Assembly (NCBI RefSeq): GCF_042657185.1 | Contig: NZ_JBHSNN010000010.1 | Length of the DNA: 64,000 nucleotides | DNA from: Ureibacillus thermophilus | Lineage (GTDB): Bacteria; Bacillota; Bacilli; Bacillales_A; Planococcaceae | Reading direction: 5' to 3' (one strand) | Shown: one piece after another, positions 1-7,182 of the stretch | Numbering within the stretch: the stretch's first letter is position 1 | Layout: every line of letters begins with the position of its first letter | The notes under the pieces: generated by a model | The model's input: only the letters and a program-made list of their open reading frames with translations | What the model was told of the DNA's origin: nothing | Databases searched by the model: none | Program-made: the position numbers and the translations under genes

Positions 1-344
1 AAAACTTTATTTTATTGACTTTTGAAGGTTATGATAACATCAATCAAGTGGAGCCATTTAAAAACAGCCTATTAAAAATATCAAAAGACCAATTAAACGA
101 AGATGAATTGGAAGAAAATGAATACTATTATTTTGAAATCATTGGCTGCCAAGTTTATTCAGAGGAAGGCGAACATCTAGGTGAAATCAGCAATATTTTG
201 GAAACAGGTGCCAATGATGTTTGGGAAATGAAAGATCAAAAAGGAAAAAAATACTATATTCCATACATTGAAGATGTCGTAAAAGAGATTGATGTGGACA
301 ATAAACGGATTACCATTCATGTGATGGAAGGATTATTATCATGA
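1..344 (+). CDS. rimM: Ribosome maturation factor RimM (5' end cut by window)
   Basis: This is the C-terminal part of RimM, which binds ribosomal protein S19 and helps mature the 30S head domain. The open frame runs in from the window edge (frame 3) without a start codon; the TTG at 15 is internal. The visible part contains the end of the N-terminal RimM barrel and the C-terminal PRC-barrel-like domain, with the family's typical GEHLGEISNILETGANDVWE block and the YYIPYIEDVVKEID segment. It overlaps trmD by four bases (ATGA), so the two are probably translationally coupled, as in other Bacillales. Identification is secure; only the N terminus is missing. Confidence 0.93.
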   Translation, partial: NFILLTFEGYDNINQVEPFKNSLLKISKDQLNEDELEENEYYYFEIIGCQVYSEEGEHLGEISNILETGANDVWEMKDQKGKKYYIPYIEDVVKEIDVDNKRITIHVMEGLLS

Positions 345-1078
345 AAATACATGTGCTTACATTATTCCCGGAAATGTTTCCAGGGGTGTTTGGTTCATCC
401 ATTTTAAAAAAAGCCCAAGAAAAAGGACTTGTGGAAATTCATGTTTCCAATATCCGAGATTTTAGCGACAATAAACATAAACAAGTAGACGATTATCCTT
501 ATGGCGGGGGAGCGGGCATGGTATTGAAGCCGGAGCCGGTGTTTCGTGCGGTTGAGGAGATTACCCAAGGTAAGAATCCCCGAATCATCCTGATGTGTCC
601 ACAAGGTGAAAGGTTTACTCAGAAGAAAGCGGAAGAGCTGGCGCAAGAAGAGGAACTGGTATTGATTTGTGGGCATTATGAAGGATACGATGAGCGCATA
701 CGGGAGTATTTAGTGACCGATGAAATCTCGATTGGGGATTTTGTGCTCACAGGCGGTGAAATACCGGCAATGGCGGTCATTGATGCGGTCGTACGTTTAA
801 TTCCAGGCGTATTGGGACAAGAAGCTTCCCATATTCATGATTCCTTTTCCACAGGGCTATTGGAGCATCCTCATTACACAAGACCCCAAGACTTTAGAGG
901 AATGAAAGTGCCGGACGTGCTTCTCTCTGGAAACCATCAAAAAATTGAAGAATGGCGAATGGAACAGTCGCTGAAGCGCACTTTTGAGCGGAGACCTGAT
1001 TTATTGGAGCAAATGGAATTGACGCCAAAACAAAAGGCGTATATCGAAACATTAAAAAGAAAAAGTACAGAAAGATGA
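341..1078 (+). CDS. trmD: tRNA (guanine-37-N1)-methyltransferase
   Basis: TrmD transfers methyl from S-adenosylmethionine to N1 of G37 next to the anticodon in tRNAs reading CNN codons, preventing +1 frameshifting. The 245-residue length is normal. The SPOUT-fold deep trefoil knot is visible around residues 85-140 (LICGHYEGYDER, then SIGDFVLTGGE), and the N-terminal GGGAGMVLKPEP loop is present. The ATG overlaps the rimM stop. A GGAAGG upstream inside rimM is a plausible ribosome binding site. No strong terminator follows; the next gene rplS has its own promoter. Confidence 0.96.
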   Translation: MKIHVLTLFPEMFPGVFGSSILKKAQEKGLVEIHVSNIRDFSDNKHKQVDDYPYGGGAGMVLKPEPVFRAVEEITQGKNPRIILMCPQGERFTQKKAEELAQEEELVLICGHYEGYDERIREYLVTDEISIGDFVLTGGEIPAMAVIDAVVRLIPGVLGQEASHIHDSFSTGLLEHPHYTRPQDFRGMKVPDVLLSGNHQKIEEWRMEQSLKRTFERRPDLLEQMELTPKQKAYIETLKRKSTER

Positions 1079-1148
1079 ATATTTTAAAAGCTGGATTAAT
1101 ATGAATAAACATCCCTTTTAGTAGATTGTTTGTCTCTTCGGATTTCGC

Positions 1149-1177
1149 TTGCATATTGACTTGAATTATGTTATTAT
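1149..1177 (+). promoter_or_regulatory. Sigma-A type promoter for rplS
   Basis: TTGCAT at 1149-1154 and TATTAT at 1172-1177 are separated by 17 bp. The promoter lies in the 189-bp gap after trmD and would start transcription about 80 bases before the rplS start codon, leaving a leader RNA. Predicted from sequence only. Confidence 0.55.
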
Positions 1178-1183
1178 TCACTT

Positions 1184-1267
1184 TGTGCTTCTATGGGAAG
1201 CGTTAATTACGATGTTCCGCTGTAGTGGCAATACTATATGAACATTCGATATAAGGGGAGAAAAAAG
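1184..1267 (+). ncRNA. Putative L19 leader (5' UTR of rplS)
   Basis: About 80 bases lie between the predicted promoter and rplS. In Bacillales the L19 gene is known to carry a structured autoregulatory leader bound by L19. Position and length here fit, and short complementary blocks can be seen, but I could not confirm the consensus structure by eye. The proposed function is therefore by analogy. Confidence 0.4.
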
Positions 1268-1612
1268 ATGTCAAATATTATTGCTGAAATTACAAAAGAA
1301 CAACTTCGCACAGACCTTCCTGAATTCCGTCCTGGTGATACAGTTCGCGTACACGTGAAAATTCTAGAAGGTAACCGCGAACGTATCCAAGCATTCGAAG
1401 GCGTTGTCATCAAACGTCGTGGCGGCGGAATCAGCGAAACATTTACTGTACGTAAAGTTTCTTACGGTGTAGGTGTTGAACGTACATTCCCTCTACACTC
1501 ACCAAAAATTGCGAAATTAGAAGTTGTTCGTCGTGGTAAAGTACGTCGTGCAAAACTTTACTATCTACGCAATTTACGCGGAAAAGCAGCACGTATCAAA
1601 GAAATTCTATAA
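1268..1612 (+). CDS. rplS: 50S ribosomal protein L19
   Basis: L19 sits at the 30S-50S interface of the ribosome. The protein has 114 residues and begins MSNIIAEITKEQL, with the family's RPGDTVRVHVKI and RRGGGISETFTVRK blocks and a basic C terminus rich in Arg and Lys. I chose the ATG at 1268 because GGGGAG (1256-1261) lies just upstream; an in-frame ATG at 1238 would add ten residues absent from the family. Codon use is biased towards highly expressed codons, unlike neighbouring genes. An intrinsic terminator follows directly. Confidence 0.97.
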   Translation: MSNIIAEITKEQLRTDLPEFRPGDTVRVHVKILEGNRERIQAFEGVVIKRRGGGISETFTVRKVSYGVGVERTFPLHSPKIAKLEVVRRGKVRRAKLYYLRNLRGKAARIKEIL

Positions 1613-1622
1613 TTTTTCTACT

Positions 1623-1657
1623 AAGGGGGCTTTGTTTCAAAAAGCCTCCTTTCTTTT
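1623..1657 (+). terminator. Intrinsic terminator after rplS
   Basis: A GC-containing stem (GGGGGCTTT pairing with AAAAGCCTCC, one mismatch tolerated) is followed by TTTCTTTT. It ends the rplS transcript before lepB. Confidence 0.8.
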
Positions 1658-1719
1658 GCTTGTCATGAAGTATAAAAATGGAATAGAATGTAGATAGCAG
1701 GTTTGGAGGGGACGCTCTC

Positions 1720-2283
1720 GTGGAAAAAGGCAAAAAAGAAAAAAGTGAGATTTGGGAATGGACGAAGGCGTTAATTATCGCTCTTCTCATTGCTGTCGTT
1801 ATACGATATTTTTTATTTACTCCCATCGTAGTTGATGGAGATTCTATGATGCCGACTTTAAAAGATGGGGACAAGATGATTGTCAATAAAATCGGTTATC
1901 GTTTAGGAGAACCAAAGAGATTTGATATCGTTGTGTTCCATGCTCCGGAAGGAAAAGACTATATTAAACGAGTTATCGGTCTTCCAGGGGAGCATATTGA
2001 ATATAAAGATGATCAGCTCTATGTCAATGGTGAACCGATTGATGAACCTTATTTGGATGAATATAAGTCCCAACTTTCAGAAGGCCAATTAACGCAAGAT
2101 TTTACTCTTGAAGATATCGACCCGAATATGGATGTTATTCCAGAAGGGTATGTGTTTGTCATGGGAGATAACCGACGCTACAGCAAAGACAGCCGACATA
2201 TAGGTGTTGTCAGCATCGATAAAATCGTTGGTAAAACCAATGTTGTCTTTTGGCCTTTAAGTGAAGTAAAAATTGTGAAATAA
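1720..2283 (+). CDS. lepB: Type I signal peptidase
   Basis: This is a membrane-anchored serine-lysine protease of family S26A that cleaves signal peptides from secreted proteins. The 187-residue protein has one N-terminal transmembrane helix (about residues 15-36). Ser42 lies in the DGDSMMPTL motif (box B) and Lys83 in YIKRVIGLPGE (box D); box E is the MGDNRRYSKDSR segment. The GTG start at 1720 is preceded by GGAGGGG. This is the short Bacillus SipS/SipT type. B. subtilis has no lepB between rplS and rbgA, so this placement is a local difference. It is flanked by terminators on both sides and probably forms its own unit. Confidence 0.94.
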   Translation: MEKGKKEKSEIWEWTKALIIALLIAVVIRYFLFTPIVVDGDSMMPTLKDGDKMIVNKIGYRLGEPKRFDIVVFHAPEGKDYIKRVIGLPGEHIEYKDDQLYVNGEPIDEPYLDEYKSQLSEGQLTQDFTLEDIDPNMDVIPEGYVFVMGDNRRYSKDSRHIGVVSIDKIVGKTNVVFWPLSEVKIVK

Positions 2284-2286
2284 AAG

Positions 2287-2320
2287 AGAGGAGTAGCTGT
2301 TCAACTCCTTTTCTTTTTTT
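2287..2320 (+). terminator. Intrinsic terminator after lepB
   Basis: AGGAGT (2289-2294) pairs with ACTCCT (2304-2309) around a nine-base loop, followed by a T-rich tract up to 2320. It separates lepB from rbgA. Confidence 0.7.
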
Positions 2321-2339
2321 GGCGAAAGGAGGAACTCAA

Positions 2340-3215
2340 GTGACAATTCAATGGTTTCCGGGACACATGGCGAAAGCAAAGCGGGAAGTTCAGGAAAAGT
2401 TAAAACTGGTGGATATTGTTTTTGAACTTGTGGATGCCCGCCTGCCGCTATCTTCAAGAAATCCGATGATTGATGAAGTGATTCAGCAAAAACCAAGGTT
2501 GATTTTATTAAATAAAGCGGATATGGCAGACGAATCCGAAACGAAAAAATGGATTGAATATTTTTCAAATAAAGGGTTTAAAGCGGTTGCCGTCAATTCC
2601 TTCCAAGGAAAAGGGCTGCAACAAGTAACGAAAGCTGCCCAAGAGATTTTAGCGGACAAGTGGGCGCGCATGAGAGCAAAAGGCATGAAAAACCGCGCCA
2701 TCCGTGCAATGATTGTGGGAATACCGAACGTAGGAAAGTCCACATTAATCAATCGATTGGCTAAAAGAAACGTAGCCAAAACAGGAAATACTCCTGGTGT
2801 GACGAAAGCTCAGCAATGGGTGAAGGTCGGAAAAGAGCTGGAACTTTTGGACACGCCAGGGATTTTATGGCCGAAATTCGAAGATCCAGAAGTGGGATTG
2901 AAGCTTGCGCTGACGGGAGCAATTAAAGATGCCATTATCAATATGGAAGATTTGGCCGTCTACGCATTGAACTTTTTGTCCACCCATTACCCAGAACAAA
3001 TGCGGGAGCGTTATGGAATCGACTCGGTAGATGAGGAAATCGTGAAAACTTTTGACCATATTGGAAGATTGCGCAATGTGTTAGGCGCAGGCGGTGAAAT
3101 TGATTATGACCGTGTATCGGAGTTGATTGTCCGAGACATTCGCAATTTAGAATTAGGAAAGCTGACCTTTGATTTTGTGGAAGAAGAATTAGAAAAAGAA
3201 ACGGTTGAAAATTAA
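2340..3215 (+). CDS. rbgA: Ribosome biogenesis GTPase RbgA (YlqF)
   Basis: RbgA is a circularly permuted GTPase needed for a late step of 50S assembly. Motifs occur in the permuted order: G4 (LLNKADM, about residues 60-66) before G1 (GIPNVGKST, about 128-136) and G3 (DTPG). The protein has 291 residues with an RNA-binding C-terminal domain. The GTG at 2340 is chosen because AAAGGAGG ends eight bases upstream and the product then begins MTIQWFPGHMAKAKREV exactly as in the family; an upstream in-frame TTG at 2319 overlaps the ribosome binding site. A bidirectional terminator follows. Confidence 0.96.
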   Translation: MTIQWFPGHMAKAKREVQEKLKLVDIVFELVDARLPLSSRNPMIDEVIQQKPRLILLNKADMADESETKKWIEYFSNKGFKAVAVNSFQGKGLQQVTKAAQEILADKWARMRAKGMKNRAIRAMIVGIPNVGKSTLINRLAKRNVAKTGNTPGVTKAQQWVKVGKELELLDTPGILWPKFEDPEVGLKLALTGAIKDAIINMEDLAVYALNFLSTHYPEQMRERYGIDSVDEEIVKTFDHIGRLRNVLGAGGEIDYDRVSELIVRDIRNLELGKLTFDFVEEELEKETVEN

Positions 3216-3217
3216 TG

Positions 3218-3268
3218 GAAAAACCATCCGTCAAGTTTGAAATAAGAAACTTGATGGATGGTTTTTTA
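3218..3268. terminator. Bidirectional terminator between rbgA and the lipoprotein gene
   Basis: A 16-bp stem (3223-3238 with 3247-3262, one G-T wobble) has A-runs on one side and T-runs on the other, so it can end transcription from both convergent genes. Confidence 0.85.
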
Positions 3269-3769
3269 TTATGCAGGCATTTCGGTTGGAGTTGGAGTGG
3301 AGTAGCCTTCTTGATATTTTTCGTCGATATATGTCCTAATTTCTTGAATGGATTTCCCATCTTTGGCTCGTTTTGCTGATTCAACGGCAATCTCCAAGCA
3401 AACTTGGCAGCGGGTTCCGTGGTCATCCCAAAGCACTTCATCTTCCCGAATTTCTGCGATGAAGCAATTTAAACTGCTTCTGTGGCCTGCTGATTCCCCA
3501 CATCCGCAATAGCAAGGAATCCACTCTAATACATCAGCATATTCTAAAGCGATTTTATATACAGCTGACACTGTTTCATGTTTTTCCTTTAAAAAAGCAG
3601 GCAATTCCTCCTTAGCAGTAAGTTCCTGCAAATCTCCGGACAACGGATTGTGCTGCGTATGGCTTTCTTCATGATGTTCCATTGGACTTTTCTTTTCATG
3701 TTGTGCTGATTCCTCATTGCAGGCAATTAGCAGGATTAAAAGTATCAATACAATGTACAGTTTATTCAT
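3269..3769 (-). CDS. PCYCGC-motif lipoprotein of unknown function
   Basis: This is the only intact minus-strand gene in the window. The 166-residue product starts with a lipoprotein signal peptide whose lipobox LLIAC puts the lipidated Cys at residue 17, so it should be anchored outside the membrane. A His-rich stretch (residues 29-41) follows, then a cysteine cluster PCYCGCGESAGH (85-96), a CF at 102-103 and a CQVC pair (121-124). Cys/His clusters of this kind suggest metal binding, but no activity is established for the PCYCGC family. I start at 3769 because the ATG at 3784 lies inside the GGAGG ribosome binding site. It is divergent from rnhB and shares a promoter region with it. Confidence 0.82.
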   Translation of the reverse strand: MNKLYIVLILLILLIACNEESAQHEKKSPMEHHEESHTQHNPLSGDLQELTAKEELPAFLKEKHETVSAVYKIALEYADVLEWIPCYCGCGESAGHRSSLNCFIAEIREDEVLWDDHGTRCQVCLEIAVESAKRAKDGKSIQEIRTYIDEKYQEGYSTPTPTEMPA

Positions 3770-3793
3770 TCTTTTTTCCTCCATGACCTATTC

Positions 3794-3841
3794 CCCATCA
3801 TTATAAAATAAATTGATGGGCCAGTACAACAGGGGTAGAAT
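3794..3841. promoter_or_regulatory. Divergent promoter region with inverted repeat
   Basis: On the + strand TTGATG (3813-3818) and TAGAAT (3836-3841) are 17 bp apart, a good sigma-A promoter for rnhB. On the - strand TATAAT (complement of 3799-3804) could serve the lipoprotein gene, with only a poorly spaced TTGTAC upstream. CCCATCA (3794-3800) and TGATGGG (3814-3820) form a 7-bp inverted repeat spanning the minus -10 and the plus -35, an operator-like arrangement. Confidence 0.5.
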
Positions 3842-3912
3842 AACTCTATAGTCTTATAAGCTATGGAATGAAACCGATATAAAATAAAAATAGGAGAAAG
3901 AATGAGTTTTAT

Positions 3913-4692
3913 ATGAAAACAATAAAAGAAATTGTAGAAGCGTTAAAAAACGCGAAAACCTATGAACCATGGATGCAGGAACTAGAAAAGGACGAACGGG
4001 CAAGCGTACAAAAAGCTTTTTTGCAATTTCAAAAACGGATGGAAAAACAAAAAAAATTACATGAACAATTCCGGCAAAAACAATCTTTTGACGAAAGTTT
4101 CCTTCCCTTTGAAGGCGCTTATTTAGCGGGAGTGGATGAAGCGGGAAGAGGGCCTTTAGCCGGACCGGTCGTGACTTGCGCTGTCATTTTGCCTAAAGAT
4201 TGCCCGGAGTTGGTTGGAGTTAACGATTCAAAACAACTTTCCAAAAAGAAACGGGCGGAATTTGCAGAGATTATAAAAAAACACGCCATCGATTATTACA
4301 TTCATTTTCAAAGTGCGGAAGTCATTGATGAAATCAATATTTTAGAAGCGACAAAACAATCGATGAAAACATGCGTAGAAAATTTAAAAATTCGTCCGGA
4401 TTTTGTCATTGCGGATGCCGTCTCAATTCCAATAGATATACAACAAGAAGCGATAGTAAAGGGCGATGCGAAAAGCCTTGCCATTGGCGCGGCATCCATA
4501 TTAGCGAAACATGAACGGGATTTATATATGGAAGAACTACATAAACAATATCCTCAATACGGATTCGACAAAAACGCCGGATACGGCACAAAGGAACATT
4601 TGGAAGCCATTGAACGGTTTGGACCGACTGTTCATCATCGGAAAACCTTTGAACCAATTAAATCCATGCTAGAGGAGAAGGTGAAGCTATGA
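3913..4692 (+). CDS. rnhB: Ribonuclease HII
   Basis: RNase HII cuts the RNA strand of RNA-DNA hybrids and incises at single ribonucleotides left in DNA. The 259-residue protein has an N-terminal extension of about 70 residues typical of Bacillales, then GVDEAGRGPLAGPVV (first catalytic Asp-Glu), IADAVSIP (catalytic Asp) and the C-terminal KNAGYGTKEHLEA motif. The ribosome binding site AGGAG (3892-3896) is 16 bases from this ATG but only five from another ATG at 3902, which opens a four-codon frame ending in a TGA that overlaps the rnhB start (see findings). It overlaps ylqG by four bases. Confidence 0.95.
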   Translation: MKTIKEIVEALKNAKTYEPWMQELEKDERASVQKAFLQFQKRMEKQKKLHEQFRQKQSFDESFLPFEGAYLAGVDEAGRGPLAGPVVTCAVILPKDCPELVGVNDSKQLSKKKRAEFAEIIKKHAIDYYIHFQSAEVIDEINILEATKQSMKTCVENLKIRPDFVIADAVSIPIDIQQEAIVKGDAKSLAIGAASILAKHERDLYMEELHKQYPQYGFDKNAGYGTKEHLEAIERFGPTVHHRKTFEPIKSMLEEKVKL

Positions 4693-6737
4693 CCATTCCT
4701 TCCTTTCAACCGATTCAAAATCAGCAGATGAACGTTCAAAAAAGCCCTTTAGTATTAAAACAAGGGCAAGTTTTTTATGGCAGTGTAAAACAATTATATC
4801 CAAATCAAACAGCCGAAATTCAAATAGGCGGGCATCGGCTTGTGGCAAAGCTAGAAACGCCTTTAAAGGTGGGAGATGCGCATTTTTTTCAAGTGACAAG
4901 CACAAATCCTGAAGCGCAATTGAAAGTGGTTTCTGGGCCTATTGTGAAGGATTCTTTGAATGTGCAGCAATTGATGGAATCTTTAAATTTGCCAAAGAGC
5001 CAAGAGATGCAGCAATTGTTGTCCCATTTTCTTAAAAATCAACTGCCGATTGCAAAGGAGCAATTGCTGCAAGCAGAAAGCTGGTTAAAAAATTTGCCGG
5101 AGGGCGTATTAAAGCAGGAAGCGCTGCAAGCATTGCAAAAATTGGTGGATTTAAAAATCCCATTTACAGAAGAAGGGTTTAAAGCGCTCCTTTTTGGTTC
5201 TAAAACAAATGGCATCACAAAAAATCTCGAGCAATTTGTTAAGTTGCTTGAACAAAATAGCCAAATATCCCCGCAAGTAAAAGCCAATCTATTCAATGCC
5301 ATAGAGTCCATTGCCAAACCTTTTCAAACTGAAAAAGCTGGGATGATGATTGCTCGTTCTATAAACATTCTTTTGCAAAGTGAACAAGGAGCAAATTCAA
5401 AAGACGCGTTGAATCTTTTAATTCAAGGTTCAGCGTTGAAAAACGAAGGATTGAATGAAGCAAAGCTTGCATCCAGCGAACTACCTGCAAACCAAGCTTC
5501 TAAAGAGGCTAAAATTTTAACAAATGGGCCGACGCCTAGAAACGAGACATTGAACGCCTTCAAAGAAGCGAAACTATTGGCCAAAGATTCTGCAGTAAAA
5601 ACGGCAGCGTTAAATATTTTAAAAGAAGCAGCCATATTGCCGAAGGAAGCTAACTTAGAAAATTGGTTGAATTTGCTCAAAGTTTCTTCCCGCAACGAAA
5701 CGGCAGGAAGCTTTATTTCCCAACTGCAATTTAACTCCAACCCGTCAATGGCTCAAAAGATTCAACAAATTACACAGTTTATTGAAAATGAACCAAACTT
5801 ATCGGCACAGCAAAAAAATGCCATCCACCAACTGGTCAAATCTTTTGAAGGATCTAATCATAGCGAGCAATTAGTGAAACAGCTTCATACAGAACTTTTA
5901 AAAGCTTATTCAGAACAAACACTTAATGGAATATTCACAAAAGAACAAGGTATTTCCCCAAAGGTTCAACTTTTGTCGCTTTTAAAACACGAATTGGCTG
6001 AAAATCCCGAAATCGCATTAAAAAATATAGCCAAAATTTTTGAAAATTCGAACGAACAGGCAACAAAGGCGATGCTCGCAGAATCGGAAGCAACGCTGCT
6101 TTCCAAATTAAACGGCCAAGGGATGGAAAAAGCCATTCATACGATTTTAAAAAACCTTGGATTGAGCTTTGAAGCGGCATTGAACAAAAATGCAGATATC
6201 GAAACAATGTTGCAGTCTTTAAAGCCTCAATTGTTGTTGCTCGTGCAGGATGAACATTCACCGGCGGAATTAAAAAATGCGGCAGAAATCCTTCTTGCAC
6301 GCTTAAATGGCATGCAGCTTTTATCCGGAGAAGCAGGACATCAGCATCAAATCATCATGCAAATTCCATTGCACTTTTTAGGAAAACAGGTGGATGCGAC
6401 GGTTCAATGGAATGGCAGAATGAATAAAGATGGTAAAATTGATTCCGATTTTGCTCGAATTCTATTCTATTTAAATCTGGAGGCTTTAAAAGAAACGGTC
6501 ATAGATATGCAAGTGCAAAATCGAATTGTGACGATTTATGTATACAATGAACAAAAAGGGTTGGAAGTATTTGCAGAGCCATTGAAAAAAACATTAAAAG
6601 CCGGCTTGGAAGAAAGAAATTATCATCTATCTGGCGTAATGTTTAAACCTTTCGCGAAAAAGGAAAGTCTATCAAAAACAATGGAAAAAGGCAATGATTG
6701 TAAGACGCCTCATAAGGGGGTAGATATTCGCATATGA
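4689..6737 (+). CDS. ylqG: YlqG-like protein with FliK-like C terminus
   Basis: This large 682-residue protein occupies the ylqG position between rnhB and ylqH. The first 80 residues look like a compact beta-rich domain (KQGQVFYGSVKQLYPNQTAEIQIGG). A long Ala/Leu/Gln/Lys-rich, mostly helical middle follows, with degenerate repeats around residues 240-330. The last about 110 residues (HFLGKQVDATVQWNG onwards to LSGVMFKPF) resemble the C-terminal domain of flagellar hook-length protein FliK in pattern. No signal peptide or membrane segment is seen. It overlaps both neighbours by four bases, so rnhB-ylqG-ylqH form one translational unit. No function is established. Confidence 0.8.
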   Translation: MTIPSFQPIQNQQMNVQKSPLVLKQGQVFYGSVKQLYPNQTAEIQIGGHRLVAKLETPLKVGDAHFFQVTSTNPEAQLKVVSGPIVKDSLNVQQLMESLNLPKSQEMQQLLSHFLKNQLPIAKEQLLQAESWLKNLPEGVLKQEALQALQKLVDLKIPFTEEGFKALLFGSKTNGITKNLEQFVKLLEQNSQISPQVKANLFNAIESIAKPFQTEKAGMMIARSINILLQSEQGANSKDALNLLIQGSALKNEGLNEAKLASSELPANQASKEAKILTNGPTPRNETLNAFKEAKLLAKDSAVKTAALNILKEAAILPKEANLENWLNLLKVSSRNETAGSFISQLQFNSNPSMAQKIQQITQFIENEPNLSAQQKNAIHQLVKSFEGSNHSEQLVKQLHTELLKAYSEQTLNGIFTKEQGISPKVQLLSLLKHELAENPEIALKNIAKIFENSNEQATKAMLAESEATLLSKLNGQGMEKAIHTILKNLGLSFEAALNKNADIETMLQSLKPQLLLLVQDEHSPAELKNAAEILLARLNGMQLLSGEAGHQHQIIMQIPLHFLGKQVDATVQWNGRMNKDGKIDSDFARILFYLNLEALKETVIDMQVQNRIVTIYVYNEQKGLEVFAEPLKKTLKAGLEERNYHLSGVMFKPFAKKESLSKTMEKGNDCKTPHKGVDIRI

Positions 6738-7006
6738 AAGAAAAACGAAAGGAAGCGATTGCCCTTTTATATAATCCTGAAGACACAAGTCCAAGAGTTG
6801 TGGCAAAAGGGAAAGGGAAAATTGCGGAAAATATTCTTCAAAAAGCGGAGGAGCATCATGTTCCAATCTATGAAGATCCAAATCTTGTAGAACTATTGGG
6901 ACAACTAGATTTAAACGAATCCATCCCCCCCGATTTGTATGAAGCGGTGGCGGAAGTTTTCGCTTTTATTTATCGTTTAGACAGAAAAATTAGTTCAAAT
7001 AGTTGA
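6734..7006 (+). CDS. ylqH: YlqH, stand-alone FlhB C-terminal-like domain
   Basis: The 90-residue soluble protein matches the cytoplasmic C-terminal domain of the export-gate protein FlhB, without the membrane part. Compare RVVAKGKGKIAENILQKAEE and AVAEVFAFIYRLDRKI here with KVVAKGVDFVAQKIK and AVAEILAYVYRIKRKI in FlhB of this window. The self-cleavage site NPTH of FlhB is replaced by NPED, so autocleavage is not expected. It overlaps ylqG by four bases. Paired with a FliK-like partner it looks like a duplicated specificity-switch pair; the role is unknown. Confidence 0.85.
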   Translation: MKEKRKEAIALLYNPEDTSPRVVAKGKGKIAENILQKAEEHHVPIYEDPNLVELLGQLDLNESIPPDLYEAVAEVFAFIYRLDRKISSNS

Positions 7007-7031
7007 CAAGATTATAGCGATATTGTAAAAG
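7003..7031 (+). promoter_or_regulatory. Candidate promoter for sucCD
   Basis: TTGACA (7003-7008) overlaps the ylqH stop codon and is 17 bp from TAAAAG (7026-7031). The -35 is perfect and the -10 weak. A second weaker candidate (TTGGTA 7111-7116 with TAATAG 7135-7140) lies closer to sucC. The 176-bp gap holds no terminator that I can see. Confidence 0.4.
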
Positions 7032-7182
7032 TAAAAGGGTATTATGTGCATAATGCAGAAAAAAATGTCTAAAACTAGTTTATTTTTACAAAAAACGAGA
7101 ATATAGACATTTGGTAAACATTTGATTAAAATAATAATAGTCAGAATTTTTTTCCGATTATTGGTGAATTGGAGGATGGCAA

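Noticed and set aside
6787..7006. YlqH as a truncated flhB pseudogene
   Set aside because: A complete flhB is present at 36344-37432, and this short gene has its own overlap-coupled start and full-length domain, so it is a genuine stand-alone protein.
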